Below, one piece after another: positions 31,546 to 42,917 of a stretch of DNA of 64,000 bases. The DNA is from Xanthoparmelia taractica. Lineage: Eukaryota > Ascomycota > Lecanoromycetes > Lecanorales > Parmeliaceae. The position numbers and the translations under genes were made by a program. The notes under the pieces are model-generated. The model saw only the letters and a program-made list of their open reading frames with translations. It made no database searches and had not been told where the DNA came from. The DNA lies in contig JANQBS010000018.1 in assembly GCA_033085395.1 (NCBI GenBank), positions 62,001 to 126,000 on the forward strand, written 5' to 3'. How positions within the stretch are numbered: position 1 is the stretch's first letter; each line of letters begins with the position of its first letter.

Positions 31546-34464
31546 CTATAAGCCCCTAGCCTGCAGCGCTGACTTTAGCTTCTTTGCAAACCTCTGTACA
31601 TGCTCCGGGCTGATCATGGTATAATGCGCCCCATCAACCTCATGATATCGCGGCGCCTCCCTGACGAAATCCCGCCATTTGCTCAACGGTCCCTCAAGCC
31701 ATTCCTTCTTCGACTGTGCCACTGCCGCTAAAGGGGTTGCATAAAAGACGTCCATACACGCGACAGTTCCCCTTGGCTCATACTCTTTGGCTATGCCCTG
31801 TAGCGCGAAAGCGAGATTTGCCCAGTTGTATAGCGCTTCCGAGGTGAGAGATAGCTCGGCCATACGGGTTGGGTTTGCGATCTTGACGACATGTGCCAAT
31901 GCTTCTTCTTTATTTAGAGAGCGCAGAGGAGCAGAGAGCTCAGAAGCCGTCGTCTCGGTGATGATGTCCAGAAAGTAGGATAGGTGAAGGAGGCACTCTG
32001 ACCAGACGAGCTGTTTCATACGGTCTTTGATGTGCGGTGGAAGGTTGAATGAGCCGAGAAAGCGTACCTCGTTGCCGTTGCTTTCAAGGATCTTGGCAGT
32101 CTCGTAGGCGAGCATGGTGCCGTAGGAGTATCCAGCGATAGCGTACGGTCCGGTCGGTTGCGTTTCTTTAATCGCGGCGTGGTATGTCATTACGGCTTCT
32201 TGTATGCTCTCGAAGGATGTTTCGCCAGCGTTGAAGCCTCGTGCTCGGAGAGCATAGACTGGTCGATCTGTTATATGTTTGGCCAAGTTGATGAAAACCA
32301 GAACCTCTCCCACTCCAGGGTGAACCAGCCAAAGAGGGGTTTGGGCCCCTTGGTGTTGCATCTTCACCACCGGATTGTATTCTGTTGCCATGTCAGAGAC
32401 TTTGATACTCTTTGCTAGAGCTCGGATTGTGGGATTGGTCAGTAGCGCCATCATTGGAATGTCTTTTGCCGGCAAAAGCTGCTTCTCGATGTTACGCTTC
32501 AGTCTAATAAGATCAACTGACGTTACGCCCATACTGAATATTGAATTATCAATGTCCATGTCTTCTACATCAAGATCTAAGACCTCACAAAGTTCCCTCA
32601 CCAAGAGACTCTCCATTTCAGACGATGGTGCTGCCCGGGCTAGGCTCTGGCGTTCCCTGTAAGATTTGATCGACTCGTTGTTTATTCTCTGGTACATCGC
32701 ATAATCGCCTCGCTCGAATGCTGTTTTGATTTTCGCTCGCGAGATCTTGCCGAGTGTAGTCTTCTGCAAGGCTTGCCCGTCCAACGGTAAAACGTATGGT
32801 CGGGTTCTTGTCTGAAGCATCACCGTGGAGACAATAGCGTCAAGCGTCTCGACACGGGCTTTACTATCCTCTGGCAAGTACGTAGGCAAATAGAAAACGT
32901 GGATACGCTCTGTTGTTGAGTCTTTCGGCCGATTTGACAAGCAAACAGTATAGCTCGATGTAGCTCCGGTAATAGAAGCTTCGTCGATCGCAGTTTCCAG
33001 CTCATGGGGAAGGTATTTGACGCCATTAATGTTTATGACCTCTTTGCTCCGACCTATTAACTTGAGATATCCGGCCGAATCGATAATAGCTTGGTCTCCT
33101 GTCTTAAACCAGCCGTCTGCCGTAAAGGCTTCTTCTGTTGCAGAAGGGTTGTTGTAGTATCTTGTGAATACTACTGACCCACTGACCTCCAAGTTGCCAG
33201 CCTCATCAGGGAGAACCACTGTCGCTGCGCCAGGTTTGGTGACCCGCATGTGGATTCCTGGCATGCATTTACCAAGTGATGCAAACTCAAGGCCATTGCG
33301 AATATCACAAAATGGAAAATCTTTGTTGAAGATTGCACCTGCGCAGGTTTCGGTCATGCCAAACCCTGGTGTGATCACAGTCTCAGGCGCACCATATTCA
33401 TGGTGGAGCAGATTGGCCACAGCACTGCACATTCCAGTATGGTTTGACTCTCCGCCGGATGCTAGATACGAGAGGCAGCTCAAATCTAGATTTTTGTCTA
33501 TTCTTGGATCATTTGATTCGATGGTCTGCTTCAACTTGGCTAGATAGAAGTTGGGAGCAAATGATCTCGAGACTCGATGCCTACTCACGATGTTTAGGAA
33601 TGAGGACGGATCGGCGATAACAGTTGCAGCAGGCACGTGGACTTGATCCATACCTAGGTGCATGGCCTGTAAGTGGATCTCTATCAGCCCAGCCACATGG
33701 TCAAGTCCAACCCAATTGAGGAAAGCGGTCCGGGTATCTAATTTGACCACGGACGCTTTCCCTTTGATAGCAGCGAAAATTTGCTCATGGCTCAGACAAA
33801 CAGCCTTTGCATTTCCAGAACTTCCTGATGTAAGCATCAGTATTGCCGGGTCAGTCACTGCGTTCGTCGAGACATAGCATTGAGGTTTCTCGCGTGAGCT
33901 TTTCGGCAACAAGTCCTCGACAATAATCGGCTTGAGAATGTCTTGTCCGGAAAAGTCCCCAAGTGATTTAGAGCTCGTAATGCAGAGTGGGTCCTCAAGT
34001 AAACTATGGAGATGCTGAATATGCTTCTGCCGTTGCTCAATGTTATCTGTGAACGGCGTTGACATGACAGGGGTGCAGTCGGCGTACACTACGGACCAGA
34101 ACCAAACGATATTGTCTAAGTGGTCCCCAAACTGCAGCAGCACTAGGGGGCTCTTCTTGAAATTGAGCGTTTGTCTCAAAATCACAGCGTTACTCTGAGC
34201 TTGATCATGTAGCTCTTTGTACGATAGTCGTCGACCACTGGCCATATCTGTGACATCGCCTTTGAGATACGCAATGATGCATCCAGCGCTATACTTTTTA
34301 GCTGCGGTGTCCAGTATGCTTTTCACGTCCTCGATTGGCCTATCAGCAATGAAAGACGGAAGCTGCCCGCTGGCACGAAAGAAGGAACGGATTGTAGACA
34401 AAATATCATATACCGAGGCCATGCTCGATGACATGGCGACGCGGCTAAGACGTAGTGGATTCAT
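31546..34464 (-). CDS. NRPS-like A-T-TE synthetase (arylpyruvate-dimerising type)
   Basis: Single exon, 972 residues (ATG 34464-34462; in-frame ATGs at codons 11 and 15 are alternatives). An adenylation domain (about 60-600) has A3 LTSGSSGNAKAV, the motif NWVGLDHVAGLIEIH typical of arylpyruvate-activating enzymes, A5 GFGMTETCAG, A7 KTGDQ, A8 GRSKEVININGVKY and A10 LGKISRAK. A thiolation domain (about 615-690) has its phosphopantetheine Ser in GVTS (S649). A thioesterase domain (about 708-968) has the nucleophile in GYSYG (S780), an Asp near D905 and His in DGAHYTM (H947). There is no condensation domain. Relatives (atromentin synthetase, TdiA, MicA, BtyA and ApvA types) activate two arylpyruvates and the TE joins them into furanones or benzoquinones. 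Product here unknown. It anchors the cluster. Confidence 0.92.
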   Translation of the reverse strand: MNPLRLSRVAMSSSMASVYDILSTIRSFFRASGQLPSFIADRPIEDVKSILDTAAKKYSAGCIIAYLKGDVTDMASGRRLSYKELHDQAQSNAVILRQTLNFKKSPLVLLQFGDHLDNIVWFWSVVYADCTPVMSTPFTDNIEQRQKHIQHLHSLLEDPLCITSSKSLGDFSGQDILKPIIVEDLLPKSSREKPQCYVSTNAVTDPAILMLTSGSSGNAKAVCLSHEQIFAAIKGKASVVKLDTRTAFLNWVGLDHVAGLIEIHLQAMHLGMDQVHVPAATVIADPSSFLNIVSRHRVSRSFAPNFYLAKLKQTIESNDPRIDKNLDLSCLSYLASGGESNHTGMCSAVANLLHHEYGAPETVITPGFGMTETCAGAIFNKDFPFCDIRNGLEFASLGKCMPGIHMRVTKPGAATVVLPDEAGNLEVSGSVVFTRYYNNPSATEEAFTADGWFKTGDQAIIDSAGYLKLIGRSKEVININGVKYLPHELETAIDEASITGATSSYTVCLSNRPKDSTTERIHVFYLPTYLPEDSKARVETLDAIVSTVMLQTRTRPYVLPLDGQALQKTTLGKISRAKIKTAFERGDYAMYQRINNESIKSYRERQSLARAAPSSEMESLLVRELCEVLDLDVEDMDIDNSIFSMGVTSVDLIRLKRNIEKQLLPAKDIPMMALLTNPTIRALAKSIKVSDMATEYNPVVKMQHQGAQTPLWLVHPGVGEVLVFINLAKHITDRPVYALRARGFNAGETSFESIQEAVMTYHAAIKETQPTGPYAIAGYSYGTMLAYETAKILESNGNEVRFLGSFNLPPHIKDRMKQLVWSECLLHLSYFLDIITETTASELSAPLRSLNKEEALAHVVKIANPTRMAELSLTSEALYNWANLAFALQGIAKEYEPRGTVACMDVFYATPLAAVAQSKKEWLEGPLSKWRDFVREAPRYHEVDGAHYTMISPEHVQRFAKKLKSALQARGL

Positions 34465-35762
34465 GTCGGAGGGTAGAATTTAGCGGAACCAGATACGGAA
34501 GTAGATAGATATTGAAGACGAGAACATGTGAGGATGCGGTAGGAATAGAACAATATTATCTGAAAAGGAAGCGTCACCTTCAGGCAACAAGAGACAAAAG
34601 TTTCTATTTTACAAATCGCTTACTACCTAAAGGATTTTATATTAGCCTACGAGCCACACGAGCAGGAAAGAGGTCCTTCAGGAGGAGTTATTTATGGATA
34701 ATTGACGCCTTTTCATCATCACAGCCATAAAGGTGACGAGAATAGTATTCCGGAGGTCGCGGAGCAAAGCTGACAGGCTGCTGCTCGATATCACGAACCA
34801 AAGGCTCGTCTTTGGCAGGATGGACCAGTGAGCAGCCACGCAGTCGGATCGTGGGAAACGAGTAGTGGCCGCCATGGGTTTCGCTGACCCCGAATACAAT
34901 TTGGACAAGTCGAGGCAGCTGATTGCAGCAATCTTCACACTGTTCCTTCTGCATGTGAGATTGCCCGCTCGAGGGGCACGGCCAATGCACGCACAAGCCA
35001 CTGGCATGGGTAGGTAAAACCAAGCGCTGGTAGGATGTAGCTGCATTCATGACACCTCCAAGAGGTCCGCAAGTCATCGGCAGTGATACATTGTTATTGG
35101 CTATCTATTGAAGAAACGTTACTGATCAATGCTGTGAGATGTGGGTTGGGGGCAAGGTATGATGCCGCTTTAACCCTAAATTCGGCAGTCCCCCTCAAGG
35201 GAAGTCTTACCTCTCCTTACCTTACATGCCATTGGAATCCCGCAGGATTGCCCTAAAAGACGGCAGGGAGACTTTTACACATCCTTAACTCTTGAAGTAG
35301 TTGGATCCACGTTCGGCTCCCGCAAAAATGCCTTGGAACTCACATACTCCTGCTCCTGCAGAATTGCACTGCCTTTTGCAACCAATCTAGCTTCAAAAGG
35401 AACTGTCAGCAGAGGATTCGCACTTGTGAGATCTACGTGATGATCCAATGGACGTCCAGCTGAGGCGAGCTGAGCATCACCCGAAGCGGACCTTCCTCAT
35501 CGGACGTAGAACGAGTTTTTCTGATGTGGTTGCTCTCAAGCCGCAAAAACTCAGGCTGCTACTACTGGTAAGTGTGGCCCGAACTCTGGAGGCTATGCTA
35601 TTGGCATACGATAATGTCCGATGTCTGCCGTCTCTTGTGCCAGTAATTATGAGGCAGCTTCGCTCACCCAGAGACAATTTAGGGAGAGCCTCCTATCAGT
35701 GAATGAAGCAGTCCACGTCATTGGAGCTTTGCCGGACGCCTTGCCCATTCAGCCTCGGCAAT
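34465..35762. promoter_or_regulatory. Divergent intergenic region between synthetase and reductase genes
   Basis: 1.3 kb separates the synthetase (minus, start 34464) from the reductase (plus, start 35763), so both promoters lie here. On the minus strand 35077-34688 is a 129-codon ATG-started frame with several Cys and His (CEDCC, CVHWPC); I could not match it to any family. No palindromic CGG-N-CCG site was noted by eye. Confidence 0.4.
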
Positions 35763-36972
35763 ATGAGTCCTCAGCTTGGTTTCATCGGCTTGGGACAAAT
35801 GGGCCAAGTACGCTTTTAGAGCTCACACAAGTCTCCGGCGTGTTTCTTGGCGCGAATTTTCGCTGACTTACTTTCAAACAAGGCCATAACAGCGAATCTC
35901 GTAGCCAAGGCCGGTTTATCGTCACCATTGGTCCTATACAACCGGACTCGGCAACGTGCCGAGGAGCACAGCTCCAAGATTGGACACTCCGTCGTAGCTA
36001 GGGATCTCGCAGAGCTGGTATCCACATGCGATATCATCTGGACCTGCCTTGAGGACGAGAAAGCCGTCTTTGAAATCTTCGCACAGATCTGGGAACTTGA
36101 TCTTAGTGGCAAGCTCTTCGTCGAGTGCTCTACTATCCTCCCGAATGCAGCAACTCAGCTAGCTCAGCGAATCCAAGATGGGGGTGCCAACGTGGTGGCT
36201 ATGCCAGGTTCTTCTAACCGTTGAGCATCGTGTAACGCACCGAAGAAGATCCTAATGAGAACACGCAGTGTTCGGTGAACCGAGTATGGCTCGGAAAGGC
36301 CTCTTGATTTGCGTTCCTGCTGGGCCGGAGAGCTGTGTAGAGCGCATTAGACCGTACCTGACCGGCGTGTGAGTACGAAAGAAATCTTTCTCGGGCTTGA
36401 GAATCTAATGCGGGCTAGGATCTGTCGAGCAGTCGTAGACCTTAGTGGTGAAGAGCCGGCCAAAGCGTCTCTTCTCAAGTGCATCGGAAACGTTCTCATC
36501 ATGACCACCATCGAGCAAATCGCCGAGGTGCATGTGTTCGCCGAGAAGTCTGGGCTGGGAACCAAGCACATGGCATCTTTGATCGAGACCATGTTTCCCA
36601 GGCCGCCACATACAGTGTACTCGTCGAAGATGGTCAGCGGAGACTATGCCAAAGGTGAGGTAGGTACTATGCATCCCCAAACCAAAGCTCCTGTAAATCA
36701 AATTAAAACGGGGATTGACAACGTTCATACAGTCCATCGTTGAAGTGGCGAAAGCAAGAACCCTTACGTCTCAAATCCTGGAGCTCGCTCTGGCTTCTAC
36801 GACGTCTCTGAAGTCGTACAAGGTAGCCACGGATCATCTAGCGGTCGCGGAAGCTCATGCGGGTCCTCAATGTGATATAATGGGTATATATGGAGCTGTT
36901 AGAGTCGAGAGCGGTCTACCCTTTGAGCAAGAAGGATGTCGGGAGGAGCATGAACCTTCTGGAAACGTATAG
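35763..36972 (+). CDS. NADPH-type beta-hydroxyacid dehydrogenase/imine-reductase-like enzyme
   Basis: Five exons, 35763-35807, 35883-36207, 36269-36368, 36419-36659 and 36733-36972, give 316 residues. The start MSPQLGFIGLGQMGQ is the Rossmann GxGxMG loop of the 6-phosphogluconate dehydrogenase superfamily. The second strand ends in LYNRTRQ, with Arg placed to bind the NADP phosphate. The C-terminal helical half has LLKCIGNVLIMTTIEQIAEVHVFAEKSGLG split as usual for 3-hydroxyisobutyrate-dehydrogenase-like proteins, with K and N in the LLKCIGN helix, and ends near MGIYGAVRVESGLPF. The family includes beta-hydroxyacid dehydrogenases and imine reductases. It is divergent from the synthetase and inside the cluster, so a tailoring role on the metabolite is inferred. 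Exon 4 end (GTAGGT) could instead be GTGAGG six bases earlier. Confidence 0.82.
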
Positions 36973-37216
36973 CTCGCGTTTCTTCTTTATTGCGCTCTGG
37001 TTGAAAGCGCTATTAAATTGCTAGCTATCAGTAAATGACAGACGGCATTTGGGTGATTCCTCTGCTGCATCGCCTTTGACAGATAGTACAGTCGTCGAAG
37101 CGAGGATTAGTGTGCGTGACTTCGACCAATGTGTGATTTCAGCGTCAACTGCGCAAGTTGGCCTCGAGAGCGTCTTGTTCAAGGCTAGCTATGCAAGAAA
37201 CATAGAGACTAGGTAT
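36973..37216. other. Intergenic, convergent 3' ends
   Basis: This short stretch lies between the reductase stop and the O-methyltransferase stop; the two genes are convergent. No feature seen. Confidence 0.4.
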
Positions 37217-38856
37217 CTATGAAACCTTGGAGACGCTTGTACGCCCATTCCAAATCGCCTCCATGATTGCCAAATTTGAACCGCTACTTCGCTTTACACC
37301 TTGAAACTCAAACCGGGGGTCTGCTTCAGCAAAAAGCGATCCCCACTCATCGGCGTCGCGCTCGCGTGCGTTCAGTATGGAGAGCATGTTCAAATCCATC
37401 GCTCTACAGTGGCCCAGAAATGTCAGCTAAAATTATACCCACAAATCAAATCAATCACTTCTCACCTTAATCTCCTCTCTCTCCACCTAGGCATGTCCTG
37501 GGGCTCCGGAATACAAGAATCATGGACGACCACCCTCGCCCCATCCTGCAAAGCCGGGATCAAGCACCGCAGAATCTTGATCGCGTACTTATCCGACCAA
37601 TTATGCAGACACCACCTAATGTAATAGACTTGCGCTCGCACTTTCTGTTCCGTAAAGAAATCATGCGCCATAAATCTGACTCTACCTTTAAGGTCCTCCG
37701 GGACCAACTCCTCCGCTCCATCGACCACATTGTCCAGGTCTTGCACAAGGACATTGAGCGCTGGGAAGCGCTGCGCGAGCGGGATGGCAATCTGGCCCCT
37801 GTTGCCGCCAAGATCGATGACAAGGCCGGCGCCAACGACGTTCTCCCAGTCGTAGTTATCCAGTATGTGATGAGGCTCCATGCCTTTGTTGGAGGCAAAG
37901 AGGGACATGGCTTCGCCGAAGCGCTTGGCGCGCAGTGGGTCGGACTCGAGCACTTGATACATGGAGTCGGTGGAGTTATTGGCAAGAGCGAATCCCTATT
38001 GGGATTAAGTAGGGAATAGCGGGTCTCGAGTGCAACGGAAGAGAAAACATCATGGAATGAAAAAAGGATCCTACCGTCTCATTAGGCTCCTGGCTCCCCG
38101 GCCATTTCTCCATTGCCTCCACCGTCTGAGCCAAATCAGCAGTGTATTTGTCATACCCATATTCCGCTCTCAAGCGCAAGTACTCACTCTTAGAGCTGCT
38201 GGCCACATCTCTTCGCATCCAACGCCCATCCAACTGTTTGCCTTTGGTCCGGCCAACAATCGCGATGTCGCCGTATGTTCTACAAAGCCCTTCTTTGGCT
38301 CTTTGAACACGCGGTGAGTGATCGCATGTCGGACTAGTCGTTTCAGAAGCTCAGGATCAAGGCCCGTTGAGTGGGCGAGCTGTTGATAAGATACAGGATG
38401 GTCCTGAGGAAGATGGCGAGCGATACCGTAACGGTGGATGCTGTGGAGGGAGACCATATTGTTGTGCTATATCGGGGCAAGCAGAGATGAGCGGTCAGCT
38501 CAAACTCTGCTTTTATGGTAGGGAGTAGTTTCGGGCAGAACAAATACGGGGGCAAAAGAGTAGGAAAACCAGGTAGGGTAGACAGTATATATTTAGATTT
38601 TAGGGGAGACCGCGAAAGCGCATACACTGCCATAGCTACTCAATAAATTTTGAAAACCGTATAACAAATCATGCAGCTCCGATGTTGCATCTAGCAGTGT
38701 ATCACGCACAACATCGAGGTTAGAGGGGAGTGTGAGCGTCACGTCTTCCTCGAAAGAGGGAGATGGTAGGGCTTGGGCATTAAGAGTATCATGAAGCTGC
38801 TGCGTTGCTGTTGATATCAGGCTTGAGAGCTCCAGAATGCGAGTAGTGGAGGTCAT
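37217..38856 (-). CDS. SAM-dependent O-methyltransferase (cluster OMT 1)
   Basis: Five exons, 38856-38626, 38466-38188, 38125-38075, 37995-37466 and 37403-37217, give 425 residues. The N-terminal dimerisation helices include LELSSLISTATQQLHDTL, then the winged-helix part HSIHRYGIARHLPQD and LKRLVRHAITHRVF. The catalytic domain has the SAM loop VIDLGGNRGQIAIPLAQRFP, the acidic LVQDLDNV, DFFTEQ and the segment YYIRWCLHNWSDKYAIKILR, with the catalytic His expected near the LHNWSD motif. The last exon (AMDLNMLSILNARERDADEW) is the usual C-terminal helix of this plant-like COMT family in fungi. It likely methylates a phenolic hydroxyl of the cluster product. The 17-codon third exon is flanked by introns of 62 and 79 nt. 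Confidence 0.88.
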
Positions 38857-39162
38857 TTTTGGACTGGGGAGGGTTATAAAGGGAGTCTAGGAGAGTTGAA
38901 GATTTGGGTATGTAAAGTGGGCTGCATGCTAAATTTAGCGTAAGAATATTGGAGGCCTCGTGCGCACCATGACGCAGGGCTCAGCTTGGATTAATGCAAA
39001 GAAGTGGCAGGATACAAGTCATATATCTAGTTGGCCGGATACTGGCTTCTTGAAACACCAGCGGTCCGCCTAAGTAGTTGCCAAAATGGCCCTTATAGTT
39101 CTCCAGTATTACTTCCAGCATCCTTTAACCTAATTCCTCATGATTTCAGTTGACCGTGACGC
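38857..39162. other. Intergenic between the two methyltransferase genes
   Basis: This is the promoter of OMT 1 (start 38856) and 3' flank of OMT 2. No ORF or recognised site. Confidence 0.35.
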
Positions 39163-40623
39163 CTACAGAACCACAGCCATCACAGCCTGATGACAGCTAG
39201 GATTGTACACATAGGTATCTCTGATTTTTAGATCTACAGAGTCCAGCAACGCCTTCCACTGCGTCTGAGTACGCTCCATTGAAGCGTGAGCACACATCAT
39301 CGTCAGGTCGAACTGCGCTGCTTGCCACGAAACTTTCGAATCCGGGAATACCATTTCGTCAATCAAGAATACAGACTCTTCGCTCATGGCATCTTTGATA
39401 TTTTGAACGACCGTGCGGCAGCGTTCGTCTGGAAGTACGTGCAATACAGCTCCCATATAGTAATATCTTGCGCCTGTCACTGCTTTAGTAGGAAGTGAAT
39501 AGTATCACTAATGGGCCTGCTACTGACCTTTGACTGGTTGCTGATCGTACATGTTATGGACCATTACATCCAACCCGGGAGATTGCAAAGCTTCATCTAT
39601 GCAATGGGCCAAGTCCTGTAAGACGATTCGCCCTGGAAGCTTAGGATATCGAAGGATCAGTTCCACGCATTGGTGGCCGATTCCTCCACCGACATCAACA
39701 AAGAGTGGCTTTTGAGGATCCCATCCTTGGATCTCCGCCTCAAGGGGATATACTGACAACCAGGTAGGCGCTGCACGGCGTTGTGCCGCCATGTATTGGT
39801 TGAAGTCGCTGAAATTCTTTGGATGCTGGGACAACCATGTGAACGCATCGACATTTGTATTCCAGGCTTCTTGATGGACTGCATGGTTTTTGTCTGTGAT
39901 GTTTTGGTATCCTTTGTCTATTAGAAAGCTTGGCAGCGTTTGAAACATAGGGCCAACAGTGTCAAAGCTATAGGATTTGGTAAGCAAAGGATGATTGCAG
40001 CATCTTGACCATTTCTCCTACAGCTAAGGTCGCCAATGACAGTATGAAAGGTTTATGAAAAGCCTCCAGAGGGGAAACAACAGGATGCGATGAAGAGAGA
40101 CTAACAAGAACCTGACGCCTGCTTGCTGACCAGGATTAGCCAGTGCTTGTGTGACATTCGTAGCAGCGAATGTATCCACGGCAATCTCTTTCAGTATACC
40201 CACGGACGACAGGTATCTCATTAAGCGGCCTATTGTAAGATGAGCTTTGAAGAAGCCCGCATTCGTCTGCGCCCACCTGTCAATACTATGTCGGCATTGG
40301 TCTCTCGAGAAACTTCATAAAGCTTGAGTGGCTTTTCACTTTTAGATAACAGATCAAAGACCTTCATGTTGATGCCCACTCGGACAGCGGCGACTTGAAG
40401 ATGCTAATGCTTGTTATCATCTCGTCGCTTCCCGGATGCAGTGTCGGTGGAAGAGCTGTTCGGAGTGTTGTTTGCCACTTACCGAAAACATTATTCGGTC
40501 CAAGGTCTCATCCTGCGACTCAATGGAATAGAGTGTATTGCGTAACGAATTCACAAGCTTTTCACGAGTCCCCTCACTGGATGAGCCCGCAAATCGCTCC
40601 ACTTCTGCCAGAGCTTCTTCCAT
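39163..40623 (-). CDS. SAM-dependent O-methyltransferase (cluster OMT 2)
   Basis: Five exons, 40623-40483, 40403-40277, 40229-40106, 39967-39528 and 39479-39163, give 382 residues from MEEALAEVERFAG. The frame is open further upstream, but only this ATG fits the family length. The winged-helix part (HLQVAAVRVGINMKVFDLLS and GRLMRYLSSVGILKEI) is followed by VTQALANPGQQAGVRFFFDTV. The catalytic domain has the glycine-rich loop VDVGGGIGHQCVEL, IVLQDL for SAM ribose binding and VLHVLPDERCRTVVQNI, with His in the place of the catalytic base. It is of the same family as the neighbour but clearly diverged, so the pair probably methylates different hydroxyls. Intron 3 (138 nt) splits TTC at FFFDTV and was fixed by that conserved match. 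Confidence 0.88.
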
Positions 40624-42917
40624 ACTGCTTCGACAGCTTGAAAGGCAAGCCCTGGATGATCGCCCAAAGACCGGGTTGGAAGTGTTTGCAATACCTCCGA
40701 AGACCAAGAATCTGCGCAATATGACATCCGACGAGCGTGGTGATATGAATACTTGATGAACTTGCTTCAAAGGCCTTAGCAGAGACCCATCATAGGCACG
40801 AGCGCCCTTTAGACAATATCCTTTTAATATAACAAATACGATGATGAATAAATTTGTCTTGATGAAGTGACTTCCAGCAGTAGGAAAGGCGTTGGCGCTG
40901 TGGGCTGCGTGTTTCACGTCGACTGGAAGTGCTGTCTTAAAGGAGGTTTGGATTAAGAGCTTGGTGACAAAGCCGCCGCTGAGATCTCTATTTAAAGCTA
41001 AGATTTGGGAAGGCTTGGCCTAATGGTTGGAGGGTAAGATGGCTCCCAGGGTTTTGCAGGAGAACCTGATGAGGCTTGTTTTCCTCCCTCGCGGTGATTC
41101 CGCCCAATGTATTCTATATGCCATTTGTGAATGGACACATTGCTGAAGTCGAACAGATGAAGGATCCTAGCTTCTAAGACCAAGGCGATGGACTTGATGT
41201 GGATGACATCCGTCAAGGTTGCCTAGCCCATTAGCATGACAGACGAAGGTCACTCTGCCCACCAAGGAGGAGCAAGCGCTTCCATTGGAATAGGTACAGC
41301 AGCTGCGGGTAGGGTTGGATTACTCCTCGTAGTCGGGGCCCCCAGTCAAACCACCCCCCCCCCCAACACCACGAGTCCACGACCCTGTCACCTAGCCCCA
41401 GTTTCGGCTCTAGGTTACTGAGTTCGGCTAAGTTCGAATTAATTCTAGGGCTGAATTAGGGCGGGCTGGGGGTTGAATCCTTCTAGTCATGCTGATGATT
41501 CCCACAGACGAACTTTTCCAGGCGAGTAAAAGTAGGCTGCAGCCACTGATGCAGCACTCATGCGGCTGTAAAAAAGGCGCAGAATACAAACTTGGTACAG
41601 TCCGACTGCTGTCATACAATCGCTGCGCATTTCAACTAATACGCAGTCAGACAAGGCCATGGGGCGTAGCATTTACCCCAAAACTGTTGGAAATGATGCT
41701 GCAGCACCTCGTGTTGGCAATCAGGGGGTGCTCTCGGTCCTTCTCTAACCCCTGTTTCATTCTTATATGCGCACGGCTATGTGGGTACATACATAGCCTA
41801 GAGACCCCCAGAGATAGAATAATCCTCCTGACCTCCATCAATCTCAACAAAAACCTCGGCTTGTATGCGCTAGTGATGATCTACATGGCTGTTGGACGGT
41901 CCGGTTTCAGCGTTAGGGTATCCCGCACCTACCATACCAACCACCATCATCTTGAGCACATTACCCAGCTGAAATATGCAAGCGAACCGCGAATGTGAGC
42001 CTTCACATAGGAAGGAGGATCATCATCGCTGGTATCCTAATGAATGGACCAGTGATTGCACGGACCCGCCGACCTAGTACCCAGTGATACCTTTGGAGCG
42101 TTTGGTCCAAGCTCACTGACAGTGTCTCCCGGATTGAGTGTAATAAGCACTTGAACTTTTCGTGCAACTTCAATTATGGCACAGGGAGTTGCTTCGAGCC
42201 GACGTTGGGGTCGACTTTAGGTTTCAGAAAGATCCTCCTTAGGGAATCACGGAGGGTGATCGAGCGATCAGCTTGAGATATCTACATACCTAGCAAGCTG
42301 AAAGGGCCAGTGACGGGCACGGAAAGTCCCATGCTCTACGAACTTACTCTTCCATGTCCCTGTGTGCAGCTACGTTGGCGCGAATCCCACAGATCATGCA
42401 ATGATAGTATCCTGCCCGACCTCGCCAAATTGATTGGTAATGCTACATATAGCCCGACACACTTTGATGCTCAAGCACCGTCACCATGCATAAGCTCGCA
42501 TCCCACAGGAAGCGGGCACATGCATATTTTGTCTTAAAGCGGCAGGACATGATCGAGTCGGCATTCGAGCATTTCAGCCAACGAAAGACACCGGGTCATT
42601 TCAGTATAACCCACCGATGAAACTTTTCCCAAGCGATCAGGAAGGGTAAGCCAACTTCAATCTACGGCCCGGCAGCTCACTACGTCTTTTTGGTACCTAG
42701 AAGCATTTATCTAAGTCTGGGGGCCAACCTGCGCCTTGACAAAGCTTGTGCAAGCGAGCTCCCAAGTCAGACCTAGGGCTACTACCTACGTGCCATTCAG
42801 AGTGCCGAGCATTATGAGACAACCTCTCGGTCAAAGTCCTCATGGCCATCTAAGCTTTCTACGCTCATGTGAAGCACCGTTCTCCTTGCAGCAACTTGGC
42901 GGTAAAGCTTTCGCAAG
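40624..42917. other. Gene-poor region at the right edge of the cluster
   Basis: 2.3 kb without a supportable gene. A 169-codon plus-strand frame at 41489-41998 starts at ATG but shows no domain and has odd composition; it may be a relic. A C10 tract lies at about 41355-41365. Nothing else recognised. Confidence 0.4.

Noticed and set aside
41489..41998. 169-codon plus-strand ORF right of the cluster
   Set aside because: It starts with ATG but has no domain, no splice pattern and unusual composition; left as intergenic.
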